DNA from: Paenibacillus aurantius
GTDB taxonomy: Bacteria > Bacillota > Bacilli > Paenibacillales > NBRC-103111
Direction: 5' to 3'
Length of the DNA stretch: 64,000 bases
Assembly (NCBI RefSeq): GCF_032268605.1
Contig: NZ_CP130318.1
Span: forward strand, 935,501-999,500
The notes beneath the pieces are model-generated. The model did no database searches. It was not told where the DNA came from and saw only the letters and a program-made list of their open reading frames with translations. The stretch's first letter is position 1; the number at the start of each line of letters is the position of its first letter. Positions 25,580 to 34,177 of the stretch are shown one piece after another. Position numbers and translations under genes: made by a program.

Positions 25580-26302
25580 ATGGGACGCAAGTGGAATAAC
25601 ATTAAAGAGAAGAAAGCATCCAAGGATGCCAACACCAGCCGGGTTTATGCCAAATTCGGAGTCGAAATCTATGTGGCCGCGAAGAAGGGCGAGCCGGATC
25701 CGGAAGCCAACCGGGCGCTGAAAGTCGTGCTCGAGCGGGCCAAAACGTACAATGTGCCGAAGGCCATCATCGACCGCGCCTTGGATAAGGCGAAGGGAAG
25801 CGGGGAAGAGAACTACGAAGATCTCCGCTACGAAGGCTTCGGACCGAACGGCTCGATGCTGATCATCGACGCCCTGACGAACAACGTAAACCGGACGGCT
25901 CCCGCCGTGCGCGCCGCCTTCAACAAGAACGGAGGAAGCATGGGCGTAAGCGGCTCCGTCGCTTATATGTTCGATGCTTCGGCGGTCATCGGCGTAACAG
26001 GCAAGACGCTGGACGAAGTGATGGAGATCCTGCTCGAATCCGATGTGGATGTGCGCGATATTGTCGAAGAAGACGAAGACATCATCGTGTACGCGGAGCC
26101 CGATCAGTTCCACGCCGTTCAGGAGGCGCTGAAGAACGCGGGGATCTCGGAATTCAGCGTAGCCGAGCTCACCATGCTGCCGCAAACCTCCGTCACCCTG
26201 CCCGCCGACGCGCAGGTCCAATTCGAGAAGCTGATCGATGCCCTTGAGGATCTCGAGGACGTTCAGCAGGTTTACCACAACGTCGAGTTTGACGAGGAGT
26301 AA
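25580..26302 (+). CDS. YebC/PmpR family protein (YeeI type)
   Basis: 240 residues, full length for the TACO1/YebC family. It begins [21 protein letters not shown] and has the conserved [28 protein letters not shown] and [23 protein letters not shown] blocks. Members were described as DNA-binding regulators and, more recently, as factors helping ribosomes translate difficult (for example proline-rich) stretches. The ATG at 25580 was chosen as the family start; the in-frame ATG 51 bases upstream adds non-conserved residues. Single gene ending in its own terminator. Confidence 0.88.
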   Translation: MGRKWNNIKEKKASKDANTSRVYAKFGVEIYVAAKKGEPDPEANRALKVVLERAKTYNVPKAIIDRALDKAKGSGEENYEDLRYEGFGPNGSMLIIDALTNNVNRTAPAVRAAFNKNGGSMGVSGSVAYMFDASAVIGVTGKTLDEVMEILLESDVDVRDIVEEDEDIIVYAEPDQFHAVQEALKNAGISEFSVAELTMLPQTSVTLPADAQVQFEKLIDALEDLEDVQQVYHNVEFDEE

Positions 26303-26324
26303 GCAGTAAGAATAACAAATAAAG

Positions 26325-26371
26325 AACTCACTCTTTGTATGACACCAATCGTACAGGGAGTGAGTTTTTTA
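26325..26371 (+). terminator. rho-independent terminator of the YebC-type gene
   Basis: AACTCACTC and GAGTGAGTT pair across a 24-nt loop and are followed by TTTTTATTTT. Confidence 0.8.
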
Positions 26372-26441
26372 TTTTGTGGCTGCGATAAATAGACTGTTTG
26401 TTGTAAACCAAACAAGCCACCAATGGCTGGTTGAATTATCC

Positions 26442-26915
26442 TTACTTAATAACCAGCTTAAATTTTTGACGACTACGTCCTTCTGGACCGTTCAGAACAG
26501 ACTTCTCTTGTGGAACGAAACCAAATTTTAAATATAAATTTCTTGCGGGTTGTCCATCTGGAATATCATCACCAAAAGTTGTGACAAGCACTTCTGCTGG
26601 AGCCATCACAAGTTCTAATACATGTCTTAATAGTTTGCTTGCGACACCCGTATTTCTTGCTTTAGATGAAACCGATAACCATCCAATCTTATAGATTGGA
26701 GCGTTTGAAGAAGAAAAAAGTATCCCGCCAAGTAAACGGGTACCTGGCATCCCGTCCTGTTCCCTAATGCAAAAAGCGGATTGTTGGTTTATATTTTTCT
26801 CTAAGGCCTGAAGGAATTTCCGGTCGCTGATCATGGGACCAAATAGATATTCAACTTCAGAGGCAAGCTCAAGCCAACTCGTTAAATCATCCTTGGTGGC
26901 ATTCACTATTTTCAT
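26442..26915 (-). CDS. GNAT family N-acetyltransferase
   Basis: 157 residues. The middle holds the GNAT core (IGWLSVSSKARNTGVASKLLRHVLELV), a variant of the acetyl-CoA pyrophosphate loop, then NLYLKFGFVPQEKS near the C-terminus. It should transfer an acetyl group from acetyl-CoA to an unknown amine. Base composition is clearly AT-rich compared with the flanking genes and the ribosome site is weak, so it is probably acquired. It abuts a remnant-like gene on the opposite strand. Confidence 0.75.
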   Translation of the reverse strand: MKIVNATKDDLTSWLELASEVEYLFGPMISDRKFLQALEKNINQQSAFCIREQDGMPGTRLLGGILFSSSNAPIYKIGWLSVSSKARNTGVASKLLRHVLELVMAPAEVLVTTFGDDIPDGQPARNLYLKFGFVPQEKSVLNGPEGRSRQKFKLVIK

Positions 26916-26925
26916 TTCCGCTAAA

Positions 26926-27219
26926 TTGCAGACCGGACTAAAGATTAATGTCAGCTATAATGGGAATGTAGAAGACTCCTTACCTGCAAGAATAACGGCA
27001 AAAACAATAAAAATACTCAAGGGAAGCCTATCTCCAAAGTTATCTCAACTTGATGCTGCAAAAATCGCTTTAAAGGAAAAACAAGGAAAGCAGGCATTTA
27101 TTAAGGGTATGAATTACGATGCAGATTGCCATATATGGGAAATAGAGATGGACCAATATCCCAAAAGTGCACCGAGCATGATCAAGATTGATTCAGAAAA
27201 AGCAGAAATCATAAAATAA
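26926..27219 (+). CDS. short PepSY-like hypothetical protein, possibly 5'-truncated
   Basis: 97 residues if started at TTG 26926; no ribosome site precedes it and the frame continues upstream into the GNAT gene on the other strand. The C-terminal half (LDAAKIALKEKQGKQAFIKG ... IWEIEM ... SMIKIDSEKAEIIK) resembles a PepSY domain with its WEIE strand. The missing signal peptide or start suggests the 5' part was lost at the junction with the GNAT gene. AT-rich, like that neighbour. Expression is doubtful. Confidence 0.45.
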   Translation: MQTGLKINVSYNGNVEDSLPARITAKTIKILKGSLSPKLSQLDAAKIALKEKQGKQAFIKGMNYDADCHIWEIEMDQYPKSAPSMIKIDSEKAEIIK

Positions 27220-27252
27220 TTTAGAAGATTAGAAAACAGGGAGGAAACAATC

Positions 27253-27747
27253 ATGCCAACCGACAGGGAAACGATCGAAATCTTCCGGGCAGCCTTAGCC
27301 GGGTATACGGAGGAGGAGCTGAGGCGGGTCACGGCGGAGGGGGTCTGGTCGCTCGGCCAGCTGTACAACCATTTGGTGCTGGCGTCTCTCGAATATCTGG
27401 ATTTCGTGGAAGCCTGTGCGGCAGCGGAGGAGGAACAGCCGCTCGGCAAAACGGAATTCGGCGAGGAATTGTACCGGCTCGGCGGGTTTCCTCCTGTCCG
27501 GATCAAGCTCCCCGGAGACATTCCCGACAATACGGAAACGGCCGACGACCACCGGCGCGGACTGGAGGAGGTCATGCGGCGGATGCAGGACTGGGAGGGA
27601 AGGGTGGACGAGGTGAACCCGAACCTTAAGGTGAGGCATGGAGGCTTCGGCTGGCTGAATGCGTCGGAGTGGCTGGCGCTGGTCGGAATGCACTTCCGCC
27701 ATCACCTTCGGCAGAAGGAGGAGCTGGAGCGGGCCCTCGGACGGTGA
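27253..27747 (+). CDS. DinB-family protein
   Basis: 164 residues of a DinB-like four-helix bundle. EGVWSLGQLYNHLVLASLEYLDF carries the first metal histidine and GMHFRHHLRQKEELERAL the C-terminal histidines. The family includes metal-dependent thiol transferases (bacillithiol S-transferase-like), but most members have no known reaction. GGGAGG precedes the ATG. GC content is back to the window's norm. Confidence 0.75.
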   Translation: MPTDRETIEIFRAALAGYTEEELRRVTAEGVWSLGQLYNHLVLASLEYLDFVEACAAAEEEQPLGKTEFGEELYRLGGFPPVRIKLPGDIPDNTETADDHRRGLEEVMRRMQDWEGRVDEVNPNLKVRHGGFGWLNASEWLALVGMHFRHHLRQKEELERALGR

Positions 27748-27900
27748 GGCAAGGGGGAGCCGAAGGACGACCAGCGGCTTCCTCTTAGGGCTTACCACGA
27801 TGGCCGCTCCCGTGCCTTACCCCACACCTTTCCTTCCGTTTCCCTTGGCGGTACCTTGGTCTTTACATACCGGCGTCCACGATTCCTACCGCCAAGCGAA

Positions 27901-27995
27901 CCAGTGCCTTATCCGTGAGTGTTGTTCTGCTTCCTTATTGGTATTCGTGTGCGTCCAGAGGCTTTCCCGCCAACTAAGGTACTGGATAAGGCTCT
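27901..27995 (+). repeat. dispersed ~95-bp intergenic element, copy A
   Basis: Begins CCAGTGCCTTATCC and ends GGATAAGGCTCT, an inverted pair (11 of 12 matches), so the RNA can close into a long hairpin. A second copy lies inverted at 55622-55717. The two share the left end and internal blocks such as GCTTCCTTAT and CGTG(T/C)GC. The element ends at the stop codon of the hydrolase gene on the minus strand. No coding capacity seen. Confidence 0.6.
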
Positions 27996-29037
27996 AGCTC
28001 TTCCGGTATCGCTCCGCCAAGGCATAGAAGGCCTTCTTCGGTTCCCACGGCATGCCGGGGTAGGCGGTGCCCGTTTGCCCCTTCAAGCTCCGGACCAAGG
28101 CATAGCTCGCCCGGTCCAAGTCATGCGCCGGATTCTCGTCGTACGGATAGGTAGGCATGACGAAGGTAAACCAGAAGGCCCCATAGACCTCTTCTTCCCC
28201 GTACAGGTCGAGCAGCTCCCGAAGCTGCTGAGCCTGCTCCTCTTCGTCCCTCTCGTAATCCCCTTTGAGCCGGGGCGGGGTGACATTCCGGTCGACGATA
28301 ATCCATCCGTAGCTGCCTTTGTCCTTGGCCCCCGTGTACGTGCAGCTTCCGAACTCCAGAACGACGACCGGCTTGCCATGCTTGGCATAGTCCCGCAGCT
28401 TGCTCCGGTAAGCTGCCGCGTTGGCTTTGTCCCGGTAGTAATCCATGCCCACGTAGTCGAATAGGCTCCAATCCACGTTCTCCCAAGTGCCGGAGGCATA
28501 GGTCAGCGGCCCATGAAAATGCTCCCGCACCACCGCGGCGGCCTTCCTTAGAAAGGCGTTCAGCCGTTTGTGAAACGAGCCCAGCCGGATCGTGCTCATC
28601 AGAAGGCGAAACGGGTTCATGACCGTCCTAATCCGGTCGAAGGCGGTATCCCCTGTAACCAGCCCCTTCATAAAAAAGCTGAGCTCCCAGCCCGCCACAA
28701 ACACGATTTTTGGCGTTTTCTTCCGCAGCTTCTCCATCGCTTTGGCGCACTCGGCGTAATGGGCCAGCGTTTCCTCTTCCCCGGCATCTATCCGCTCGGG
28801 CGAGACCCATACCTCCAAGCCTTCCGCAAGCGCCGCTTCCGCAGCCAGCGTCAGCCGGCCGATGTCCCGTCCCGTCAGGCGAATCGCGTTCGCCTGCAGG
28901 TCGCGGCTGATGATGCGGATTTCTTGGCGCACCACCTCCGGGTCGAAAGCTTCGCGGGTGGAAGCGGCCGCTCCTCTCGTGTGCGTTCCCACATCATACA
29001 CCACGCCCCGAAGGGAAAGTCCCTTCCGGTTATCCAT
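27994..29037 (-). CDS. TIM-barrel glycoside-hydrolase-like protein
   Basis: 347 residues. The N-terminus SLRGVVYDVGTHTRG, the internal GTWENVDWSLFDYVGMDYYRD and the strand-end VVVLEFGSCTYTGA look like a glycoside-hydrolase barrel with candidate catalytic glutamates in GTWE and LEFG. Relatives in databases sometimes carry the name abortive infection protein; I see no basis for that here. There is no signal peptide, so it acts in the cytoplasm. AAGGAGG precedes the ATG. It is divergent from a MarR regulator with a clear dyad between them, so it is probably the regulator's target. Confidence 0.6.
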   Translation of the reverse strand: MDNRKGLSLRGVVYDVGTHTRGAAASTREAFDPEVVRQEIRIISRDLQANAIRLTGRDIGRLTLAAEAALAEGLEVWVSPERIDAGEEETLAHYAECAKAMEKLRKKTPKIVFVAGWELSFFMKGLVTGDTAFDRIRTVMNPFRLLMSTIRLGSFHKRLNAFLRKAAAVVREHFHGPLTYASGTWENVDWSLFDYVGMDYYRDKANAAAYRSKLRDYAKHGKPVVVLEFGSCTYTGAKDKGSYGWIIVDRNVTPPRLKGDYERDEEEQAQQLRELLDLYGEEEVYGAFWFTFVMPTYPYDENPAHDLDRASYALVRSLKGQTGTAYPGMPWEPKKAFYALAERYRKS

Positions 29038-29092
29038 CTCTCATCCTCCTTGGGAGCGGCTGTTGTTCCAAATTGCCGGCTGTGATAAAGTA

Positions 29093-29113
29093 AATAATCA
29101 TTAATGAATTATT
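29093..29113. promoter_or_regulatory. candidate MarR operator
   Basis: AATAAT ... ATTATT flanking a central CATTAATG palindrome, in the divergent spacer between the hydrolase and marR genes. Size and AT-rich dyad form suit a MarR dimer. Confidence 0.5.
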
Positions 29114-29192
29114 GTATATTTTCTGGGTTTATTTAGTTAAAAAATAAAGAAACATTTACTTTTTGTCAATAGACCTTATCGGAGGGCAACCC

Positions 29193-29648
29193 ATGGATAC
29201 CAAAATCAGCACAATGGCGGCGGGGTACCTGCAGCTGATTCCCCAGCTTTACCGCAAGCTGGACGCATCGGGAGCCGGGACCGCGGGACGGCGGCCTTCG
29301 ACCGGACTGACCCACCTGCAGGTTCATGTTCTCGAGGAAATGTACCAGCGGGAAGAGGGGATCGCCATGAGCGATTTGGCCCGGACCATCCTGGTGTCGA
29401 AGCAGCAGCTGACGCCGCTGATCACCCGGCTCGAACAGAAGCAGTATGTCCGGCGGGAAGCGGATGCCGCGGACAAACGGTCGGTCCGGCTTACGCTGAC
29501 GGAGAAAGGCAGAGCCTTGGTCTACGAGCGGTGGGCCGGGCTTCACGGGACCCTTTGCCGGAAGCTGGAGGGGCTTGGCGAGGAGGACCAGGCGGATCTC
29601 GAGTATGTCCTGGTCAAGCTTTCCCGGATATTAAGCAGGCTGGAGTAA
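29193..29648 (+). CDS. MarR-family transcriptional regulator
   Basis: 151 residues with the MarR winged helix: LTHLQVHVLEEMYQREEGIAMSDLARTILVSKQQLTPLITRLEQKQYVRREADAADKRSVRLTLTEKG, including the wing D-x-R residues. Flanking helices give the dimer. GGAGG lies seven bases before ATG 29193. The divergent hydrolase gene and the dyad at 29093-29113 suggest it represses that promoter and its own; the inducer is unknown. Confidence 0.85.
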   Translation: MDTKISTMAAGYLQLIPQLYRKLDASGAGTAGRRPSTGLTHLQVHVLEEMYQREEGIAMSDLARTILVSKQQLTPLITRLEQKQYVRREADAADKRSVRLTLTEKGRALVYERWAGLHGTLCRKLEGLGEEDQADLEYVLVKLSRILSRLE

Positions 29649-29879
29649 GGAGGAAGAGCCTCCGGCCTGAGGACAACTGCCGAATGAACGGTTCGAAAGC
29701 TCAGATGCAAGCCACAGACGAGTCAATCCAACTGCTGCGGCACTTTTCTATCCAGCGGTTATTTCGGGAGGCTGGGGTTCTTCTTTTTTCTAGAAAGGGT
29801 TATAAGACGCCCCGGCCGCTCTCCGTTGTCCTGTTTCCATCCTGGCTGCCCCTGTGTTTTCCTGCGAGCGATTTCTCCT

Positions 29880-29915
29880 ATGACGGCTTTTCCAAGAAAA
29901 GCGGTCATGTTTTTC
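29880..29915 (+). terminator. hairpin and T-tract upstream of speD
   Basis: ATGACGGCTTTT and AAAAGCGGTCAT pair with one mismatch around CCAAG, followed by GTTTTT. It lies 230 bases after marR, so it ends marR transcription or a leader RNA. The rest of 29649-29879 shows no gene. A TATAAA at 29931-29936 may be the speD -10. Confidence 0.65.
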
Positions 29916-29983
29916 CACGGGGAGAATAGGGTATAAAAGTACGTAAGGACCATACTACGCTCAGAACAAAGGGGACATCTGCC

Positions 29984-30814
29984 ATGAAACTTACACCGGA
30001 ACAGCGGATCACCTTACACGGCTTCAACAATTTGACGAAATCCTTAAGCTTCAATATGTATGACATCTGCTACACGAAGACCAAGGAGGAACGCGAGGCT
30101 TACCTCGAGTATATCGACGAACAATACAACTCGGACCGGCTCACCCATATCCTGAAGACGGTTTCCGATATTATCGGCGCCCACGTGCTTAACATTGCCA
30201 AACAGGACTATGTGCCGCAGGGGGCCAGCGTGACGATGCTTGTCTCGGAAGGGCCGGTCGTCGAGGTGCCGACGGAGAATTTCGAGGAGACCCCGGGGCC
30301 GCTGCCGGAAACGGTCGTGATGCAGCTCGACAAGAGCCATATCACCGTCCATACCTATCCGGAGTACCATCCGGACGAAGGGATCAGCACGTTCCGCGCG
30401 GACATCGACGTGTCTACTTGCGGGGAGATTTCTCCGCTGAAGGCGCTGACCTACCTCATTCATTCCTTCGACACCGACATCATGACGATCGATTACCGGG
30501 TCCGCGGCTTCACGCGGGATGTGAGCGGCCATAAGCTGTTCATCGACCACGAGATCAGCTCCATCCAGAACTACATTCCGGACGAGGCCAAGGACATGTA
30601 CCACATGATCGACGTGAACGTGTACCAGGAGAACATTTTTCATACGAAATGCAAGCTGAGGAACTTTGACCTGAACAATTACCTGTTCGGCTACACCAAG
30701 GATAAGCTGAGCCACGAGGAGCAGAAGGACATCACGGAGAGCGTACAGTGGGAGATGGACGAGATCTTCTACGGCAAAAACATATACCCGGGCACCGTGG
30801 AAGAGGAAAAATAA
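29984..30814 (+). CDS. speD: S-adenosylmethionine decarboxylase proenzyme, E. coli type
   Basis: 276 residues, close to the 264-residue E. coli SpeD and unlike the ~125-residue SpeH of Bacillus. The block [20 protein letters not shown] and the cleavage motif [13 protein letters not shown] are conserved; self-cleavage before Ser118 creates the pyruvoyl cofactor and the two subunits. The enzyme makes decarboxylated SAM for spermidine synthesis. AAGGGG lies upstream of the ATG. No spermidine synthase gene is in the window, so the aminopropyl transferase must be elsewhere. A strong terminator follows. Confidence 0.93.
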   Translation: MKLTPEQRITLHGFNNLTKSLSFNMYDICYTKTKEEREAYLEYIDEQYNSDRLTHILKTVSDIIGAHVLNIAKQDYVPQGASVTMLVSEGPVVEVPTENFEETPGPLPETVVMQLDKSHITVHTYPEYHPDEGISTFRADIDVSTCGEISPLKALTYLIHSFDTDIMTIDYRVRGFTRDVSGHKLFIDHEISSIQNYIPDEAKDMYHMIDVNVYQENIFHTKCKLRNFDLNNYLFGYTKDKLSHEEQKDITESVQWEMDEIFYGKNIYPGTVEEEK

Positions 30815-30825
30815 GCGAATGGCAA

Positions 30826-30850
30826 AGAGACCGCGTGAGCGGTCTTTTTT
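30826..30850 (+). terminator. rho-independent terminator of speD
   Basis: AGACCGC-GTGA-GCGGTCT followed by TTTTT. Confidence 0.92.
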
Positions 30851-30962
30851 ATGCCAATAAGGAGCTCTAAAGGGGGGAGGATACGATTGCTGATTATCTC
30901 CAGATCAACTAGAATCTCATTAGTTAGGAAAACCTTTCCATTGCCTAAGGGGGTTAGAAGGA

Positions 30963-32858
30963 TTGGAGAAACAGAGCCGGTCGCTGCTCTTCCGACGCTA
31001 TTTGTCGTTCTTGAAGCCTTACCGCATCCGGTTGGGCTTCATCGTCGCCCTGGGGCTGCTGCAGTTCGTCGTCCCGCTAACGGTGCCTTGGATGACGAAG
31101 GTTATGATTGACGAAGTGCTCCCCGGCAAGGAGAGCTTCTGGACGCTGCATAAGGTGGTAGGGGTGCTGGCCGGGGTATACGTCGCCGGAAATCTGCTCA
31201 AGTTCGTTCACCAGGTAGCCATCTCCCGGCTCGGCAGCCGGATGATCGTGGACGTCCGCGAGCAGCTTTACCGGCACATGCAGTCCCTCTCCCAGAATTA
31301 CTTCGAGAGCCGGCAGGTGGGGAGCATCGTCTCCCGGGTGCTTAACGATGTGAACGGTGCCCAGAATCTGGTCGGGGGCGGGGTGCTGAACCTGCTCGTC
31401 GATCTGTTTCTGGTTGGTTTTGCGGCCATTATGCTGTTTCGGCTCGATCCCGGTCTCGCGCTTCTGTCCTTGTGTCTGCTGCCGCTTTACTACCTGACGT
31501 TTACGAACCTGAACGTCCGCATCCGGTTCGCCTGGCGTTCGGTCCATCAGCAGATGGAGCGCATTTCCGGGATTCTCGTGGAGCGCCTGGCCGGAATGAA
31601 GATCGTTCAGGCGTTTAACCGCGAATCGATCGAGGCGGATCGGTTTCACCGGCAGGCGAAGCATCATTACCGCTACACGGTGAAGGCCCAGCTGCTGTCC
31701 AACCTGCTCGGGCGGGCGAGCCAAAGCTTCCAGGATCTGGGCGGCATCCTGGTATGGCTGGCCGGAGGGACGATGGTGCTGAACGGGGCCATGACGTTGG
31801 GTGAGCTGATCGCTTTCCAGGCGTATCTTTCCCAGCTGTACGGGCCGATTCAGCGGTTCTCGGAGGTAAACGTTACCATACAGAATTCGCTCAGCAACGT
31901 GGAACGGATTTTCGAGGTCTTCGACCTGCAGCCGGAGGTGAAGAACCGCGAGAATCCGCTGCCGCTACCCACCTGCCGGGGTGACGTGGTTTTCGAGAAC
32001 GTAAGCTTCACGTACGTCTCCGAAAGGCCGGTGCCCAAACCGAAGGGCCAGGGGGATCACGAGATTGTGAAGCCGCTGGTCCCTCTGAAGCGCTTCTACT
32101 GGCTTCCGCCGAAAACGGCCCCCGAGCCTCCTCCGATCGTTAGAGAAGAACGGGAAGCCCTTTTTAACGTAAGCTTCGAGGCGAAAAGCGGAGAGGTCAT
32201 TGCTCTCGTTGGGCCAAGCGGTGCCGGGAAATCCACGATCATCAACTTCATTCCCCGGTTCTACGATCCGGATGAAGGGACCGTTTATTTGGACGGGCGG
32301 GATTTGCGCGAGTATGACCTATTCGCCGTGCGGAGCCAGATCGCCCTGGTGCTGCAGGACAACATCCTGTTCTCGGGAAGCGTTTATGAGAACATCGCCT
32401 ACGGCAATCCGCATGCGGATCAGGAGCAGGTGATGGAGGCGGCCAAGGCGGCCCATGCCCATGATTTCATTATGGAGTGGGACCAGAAGTACGATACCGT
32501 CATCGGGGAAAGGGGAGTCCGGCTGTCCGGCGGGCAGAAGCAGCGGATTGCCATCGCCCGCGCCCTGCTGAAGAACCCGCGCATTCTCATCCTCGACGAA
32601 GCGACGTCGGCGCTCGATGCCGAATCGGAATATTTGGTCACCAAGGCGTTGGAGAAGCTGATGGAGAACCGCACCACGTTTATTATCGCCCACCGGCTGG
32701 CGACGGTCGTCCGGGCCGATCAGATTCTCGTGGTCGACCAGGGGACGATTGTCGAGAGGGGCCGCCATCCGGAGCTCCTGCTGCGCAACGGGATGTACCG
32801 GGAGCTGTACGAGAAGCAGCTGAAGGCCATGCGTCCCGAGGAGCTCGCCGCCATTTAA
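30963..32858 (+). CDS. ABC exporter, fused membrane and ATPase domains
   Basis: 631 residues from a TTG start. A type IV (MsbA/BmrA-like) transmembrane domain fills residues 1-310. The ATPase has Walker A GPSGAGKST near 417, signature LSGGQKQR, Walker B ILILDEATSALD and HRLATV. Half-transporters like this work as homodimers exporting lipids, drugs or peptides. Unusual: between the first ATPase strand (FENVSFTYVSER) and the segment that normally follows at once (ALFNVSFEAKSGE), about 45 Pro/Lys-rich residues are inserted. It is flanked by terminators, so it is a single-gene unit. Confidence 0.88.
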   Translation: MEKQSRSLLFRRYLSFLKPYRIRLGFIVALGLLQFVVPLTVPWMTKVMIDEVLPGKESFWTLHKVVGVLAGVYVAGNLLKFVHQVAISRLGSRMIVDVREQLYRHMQSLSQNYFESRQVGSIVSRVLNDVNGAQNLVGGGVLNLLVDLFLVGFAAIMLFRLDPGLALLSLCLLPLYYLTFTNLNVRIRFAWRSVHQQMERISGILVERLAGMKIVQAFNRESIEADRFHRQAKHHYRYTVKAQLLSNLLGRASQSFQDLGGILVWLAGGTMVLNGAMTLGELIAFQAYLSQLYGPIQRFSEVNVTIQNSLSNVERIFEVFDLQPEVKNRENPLPLPTCRGDVVFENVSFTYVSERPVPKPKGQGDHEIVKPLVPLKRFYWLPPKTAPEPPPIVREEREALFNVSFEAKSGEVIALVGPSGAGKSTIINFIPRFYDPDEGTVYLDGRDLREYDLFAVRSQIALVLQDNILFSGSVYENIAYGNPHADQEQVMEAAKAAHAHDFIMEWDQKYDTVIGERGVRLSGGQKQRIAIARALLKNPRILILDEATSALDAESEYLVTKALEKLMENRTTFIIAHRLATVVRADQILVVDQGTIVERGRHPELLLRNGMYRELYEKQLKAMRPEELAAI

Positions 32859-32887
32859 TCCCCCGCTGCGGGAAAGGATAGTTCCCG

Positions 32888-32915
32888 AAGCCTGCCGTCT
32901 GTCGGCAGGCTTTTT
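32888..32915 (+). terminator. rho-independent terminator of the ABC exporter
   Basis: AAGCCTGCCG-TCTGT-CGGCAGGCTT then TTT. Linked to a repeated block just downstream. Confidence 0.9.
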
Positions 32916-32954
32916 GGTTATGGGGATGGACCTCCTCGACAAGGCTCTCCGCTT
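32913..32954 (+). repeat. post-terminator repeat block, copy 1
   Basis: The ~40 bases after the terminator share TTTGG, GGATG, ACC, TCGA and AAGGCTCTCC in order with the bases after the terminator at 41630. The rest of the 32916-33249 spacer is AT-rich and holds no recognised gene. Confidence 0.45.
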
Positions 32955-33249
32955 AGTTATCCATCAGCATGATAGCTTAATTGACACGACAGGTGTGATA
33001 CAGGTCCGATAGAATCGGGTTGACGAAGCTGAAATGACAGTGTAGACTTTTTTTGTAATAACAAATTGTTTTTCTGTATGTCGAATTTGTGATGATCGCC
33101 TTGCGGTACTAGCAGAGGGGTAAGGAGGTGTATGTAAGGCTTCAAACCAGCCTATCTTCTTTAGCAGCCGCCATGGTGAGACCTTTTTCTGAATATAGGA
33201 TAAAACAAGTTTTCGGTATTATGAAAAATGACGCCTGGAGGAGAAGCTT

Positions 33250-34134
33250 ATGTCATTAAAAGGAAATATCCCTGTTATTCCAACGCCTTTCCTGAACGGA
33301 GCCATTGAATATGCGGGATTCGACCGGCTGATGGAACGAACCATCGATAGGCTCGACGGTTATGTGGTGTGCGGCAGTACAGGGGAAGCCCCGTCGCTTC
33401 TCCTGCAGGAAAGAATCGATATCGTCCGGTACCTGTCCGAACGGATGCCGGACGGCAAGGAGCTTGTCGTCGGACTCGGGCATACGAACCTTCGCGAGGC
33501 GGTTGCCATCGGAGTTGCCGCCAAGGAAAGCGGGGTCCGTTCGGCGCTCGTGCCGAGTCCGTATTATTTTCCGAACTCGCTGCAGATGGTCACGGATTAC
33601 ATGGGGGAGCTGGCGGAACAAACCGGTCTTGACCTGGTGTTTTACGATAACCCTGTTACGACGAAGACGCATTATACCGCCGATCAGCTTCTGCAAATGG
33701 TTCGGGACGTACCGCAGATCAAAGCGGTAAAGATGACGGATCACCATTTCGAGAAAATCCGCAGCTTGAAGAAGAACTCCTCTCTGGCCGTGTTCGGCGG
33801 CGACGATATCATTTGCTTTCGGGCCTTTGAGGCCGGCATAGACGGAAACATGATTATCGCTCCGATTGTTTATCCTGAGGCCTTTCGGGAGTGCTGGGAC
33901 ACTTATCAATCGGGAAACCGAGAGGAAAGCTTCCGCATCTTCTCCCAAGTGATCCTTCCGTTTATTCACCTGTTTGGGCCGGGAGATGAAATTGCAACCA
34001 CCAAGGCGCTGCTTCATCAGCTTGGCGTGTTCTCAAGCTTCGAGACCAAGCTTCCTTTGCTGCCTGTCACGGAGGAAAGATTGAGGGAGATCATGCTGGG
34101 CTACCACACCGGGGCTTCGGCTTACGCGGTTTAG
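33250..34134 (+). CDS. DapA-family class I aldolase/lyase
   Basis: 294 residues of the dihydrodipicolinate synthase/N-acetylneuraminate lyase superfamily. GSTGE (42-46), FYDNP with Tyr132 and Lys161 (KAVKMTD), the Schiff-base lysine, sit at the family positions. Enzymes here add or remove pyruvate or decarboxylate keto-sugar acids. With a dehydrogenase next door and an IclR regulator, a catabolic role is more likely than lysine synthesis. GGAGGAG precedes the ATG. First gene of a two-gene unit with the alcohol dehydrogenase. Confidence 0.82.
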   Translation: MSLKGNIPVIPTPFLNGAIEYAGFDRLMERTIDRLDGYVVCGSTGEAPSLLLQERIDIVRYLSERMPDGKELVVGLGHTNLREAVAIGVAAKESGVRSALVPSPYYFPNSLQMVTDYMGELAEQTGLDLVFYDNPVTTKTHYTADQLLQMVRDVPQIKAVKMTDHHFEKIRSLKKNSSLAVFGGDDIICFRAFEAGIDGNMIIAPIVYPEAFRECWDTYQSGNREESFRIFSQVILPFIHLFGPGDEIATTKALLHQLGVFSSFETKLPLLPVTEERLREIMLGYHTGASAYAV

Positions 34135-34177
34135 TTTAGTACCAGCCTTACAAGGAGATAAAGCGGGAGGTACATCG

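Noticed and set aside
27994-29037. Phage defence (abortive infection) protein
   Set aside because: Homologues sometimes carry that name, but the sequence reads as a glycoside-hydrolase-like barrel, and no defence gene lies nearby.
33210-33235. IclR operator (TTTTC...GAAAA) before the aldolase gene
   Set aside because: The half-sites are short and AT-rich, and no matching copy was found upstream of the IclR or PLP-enzyme genes.
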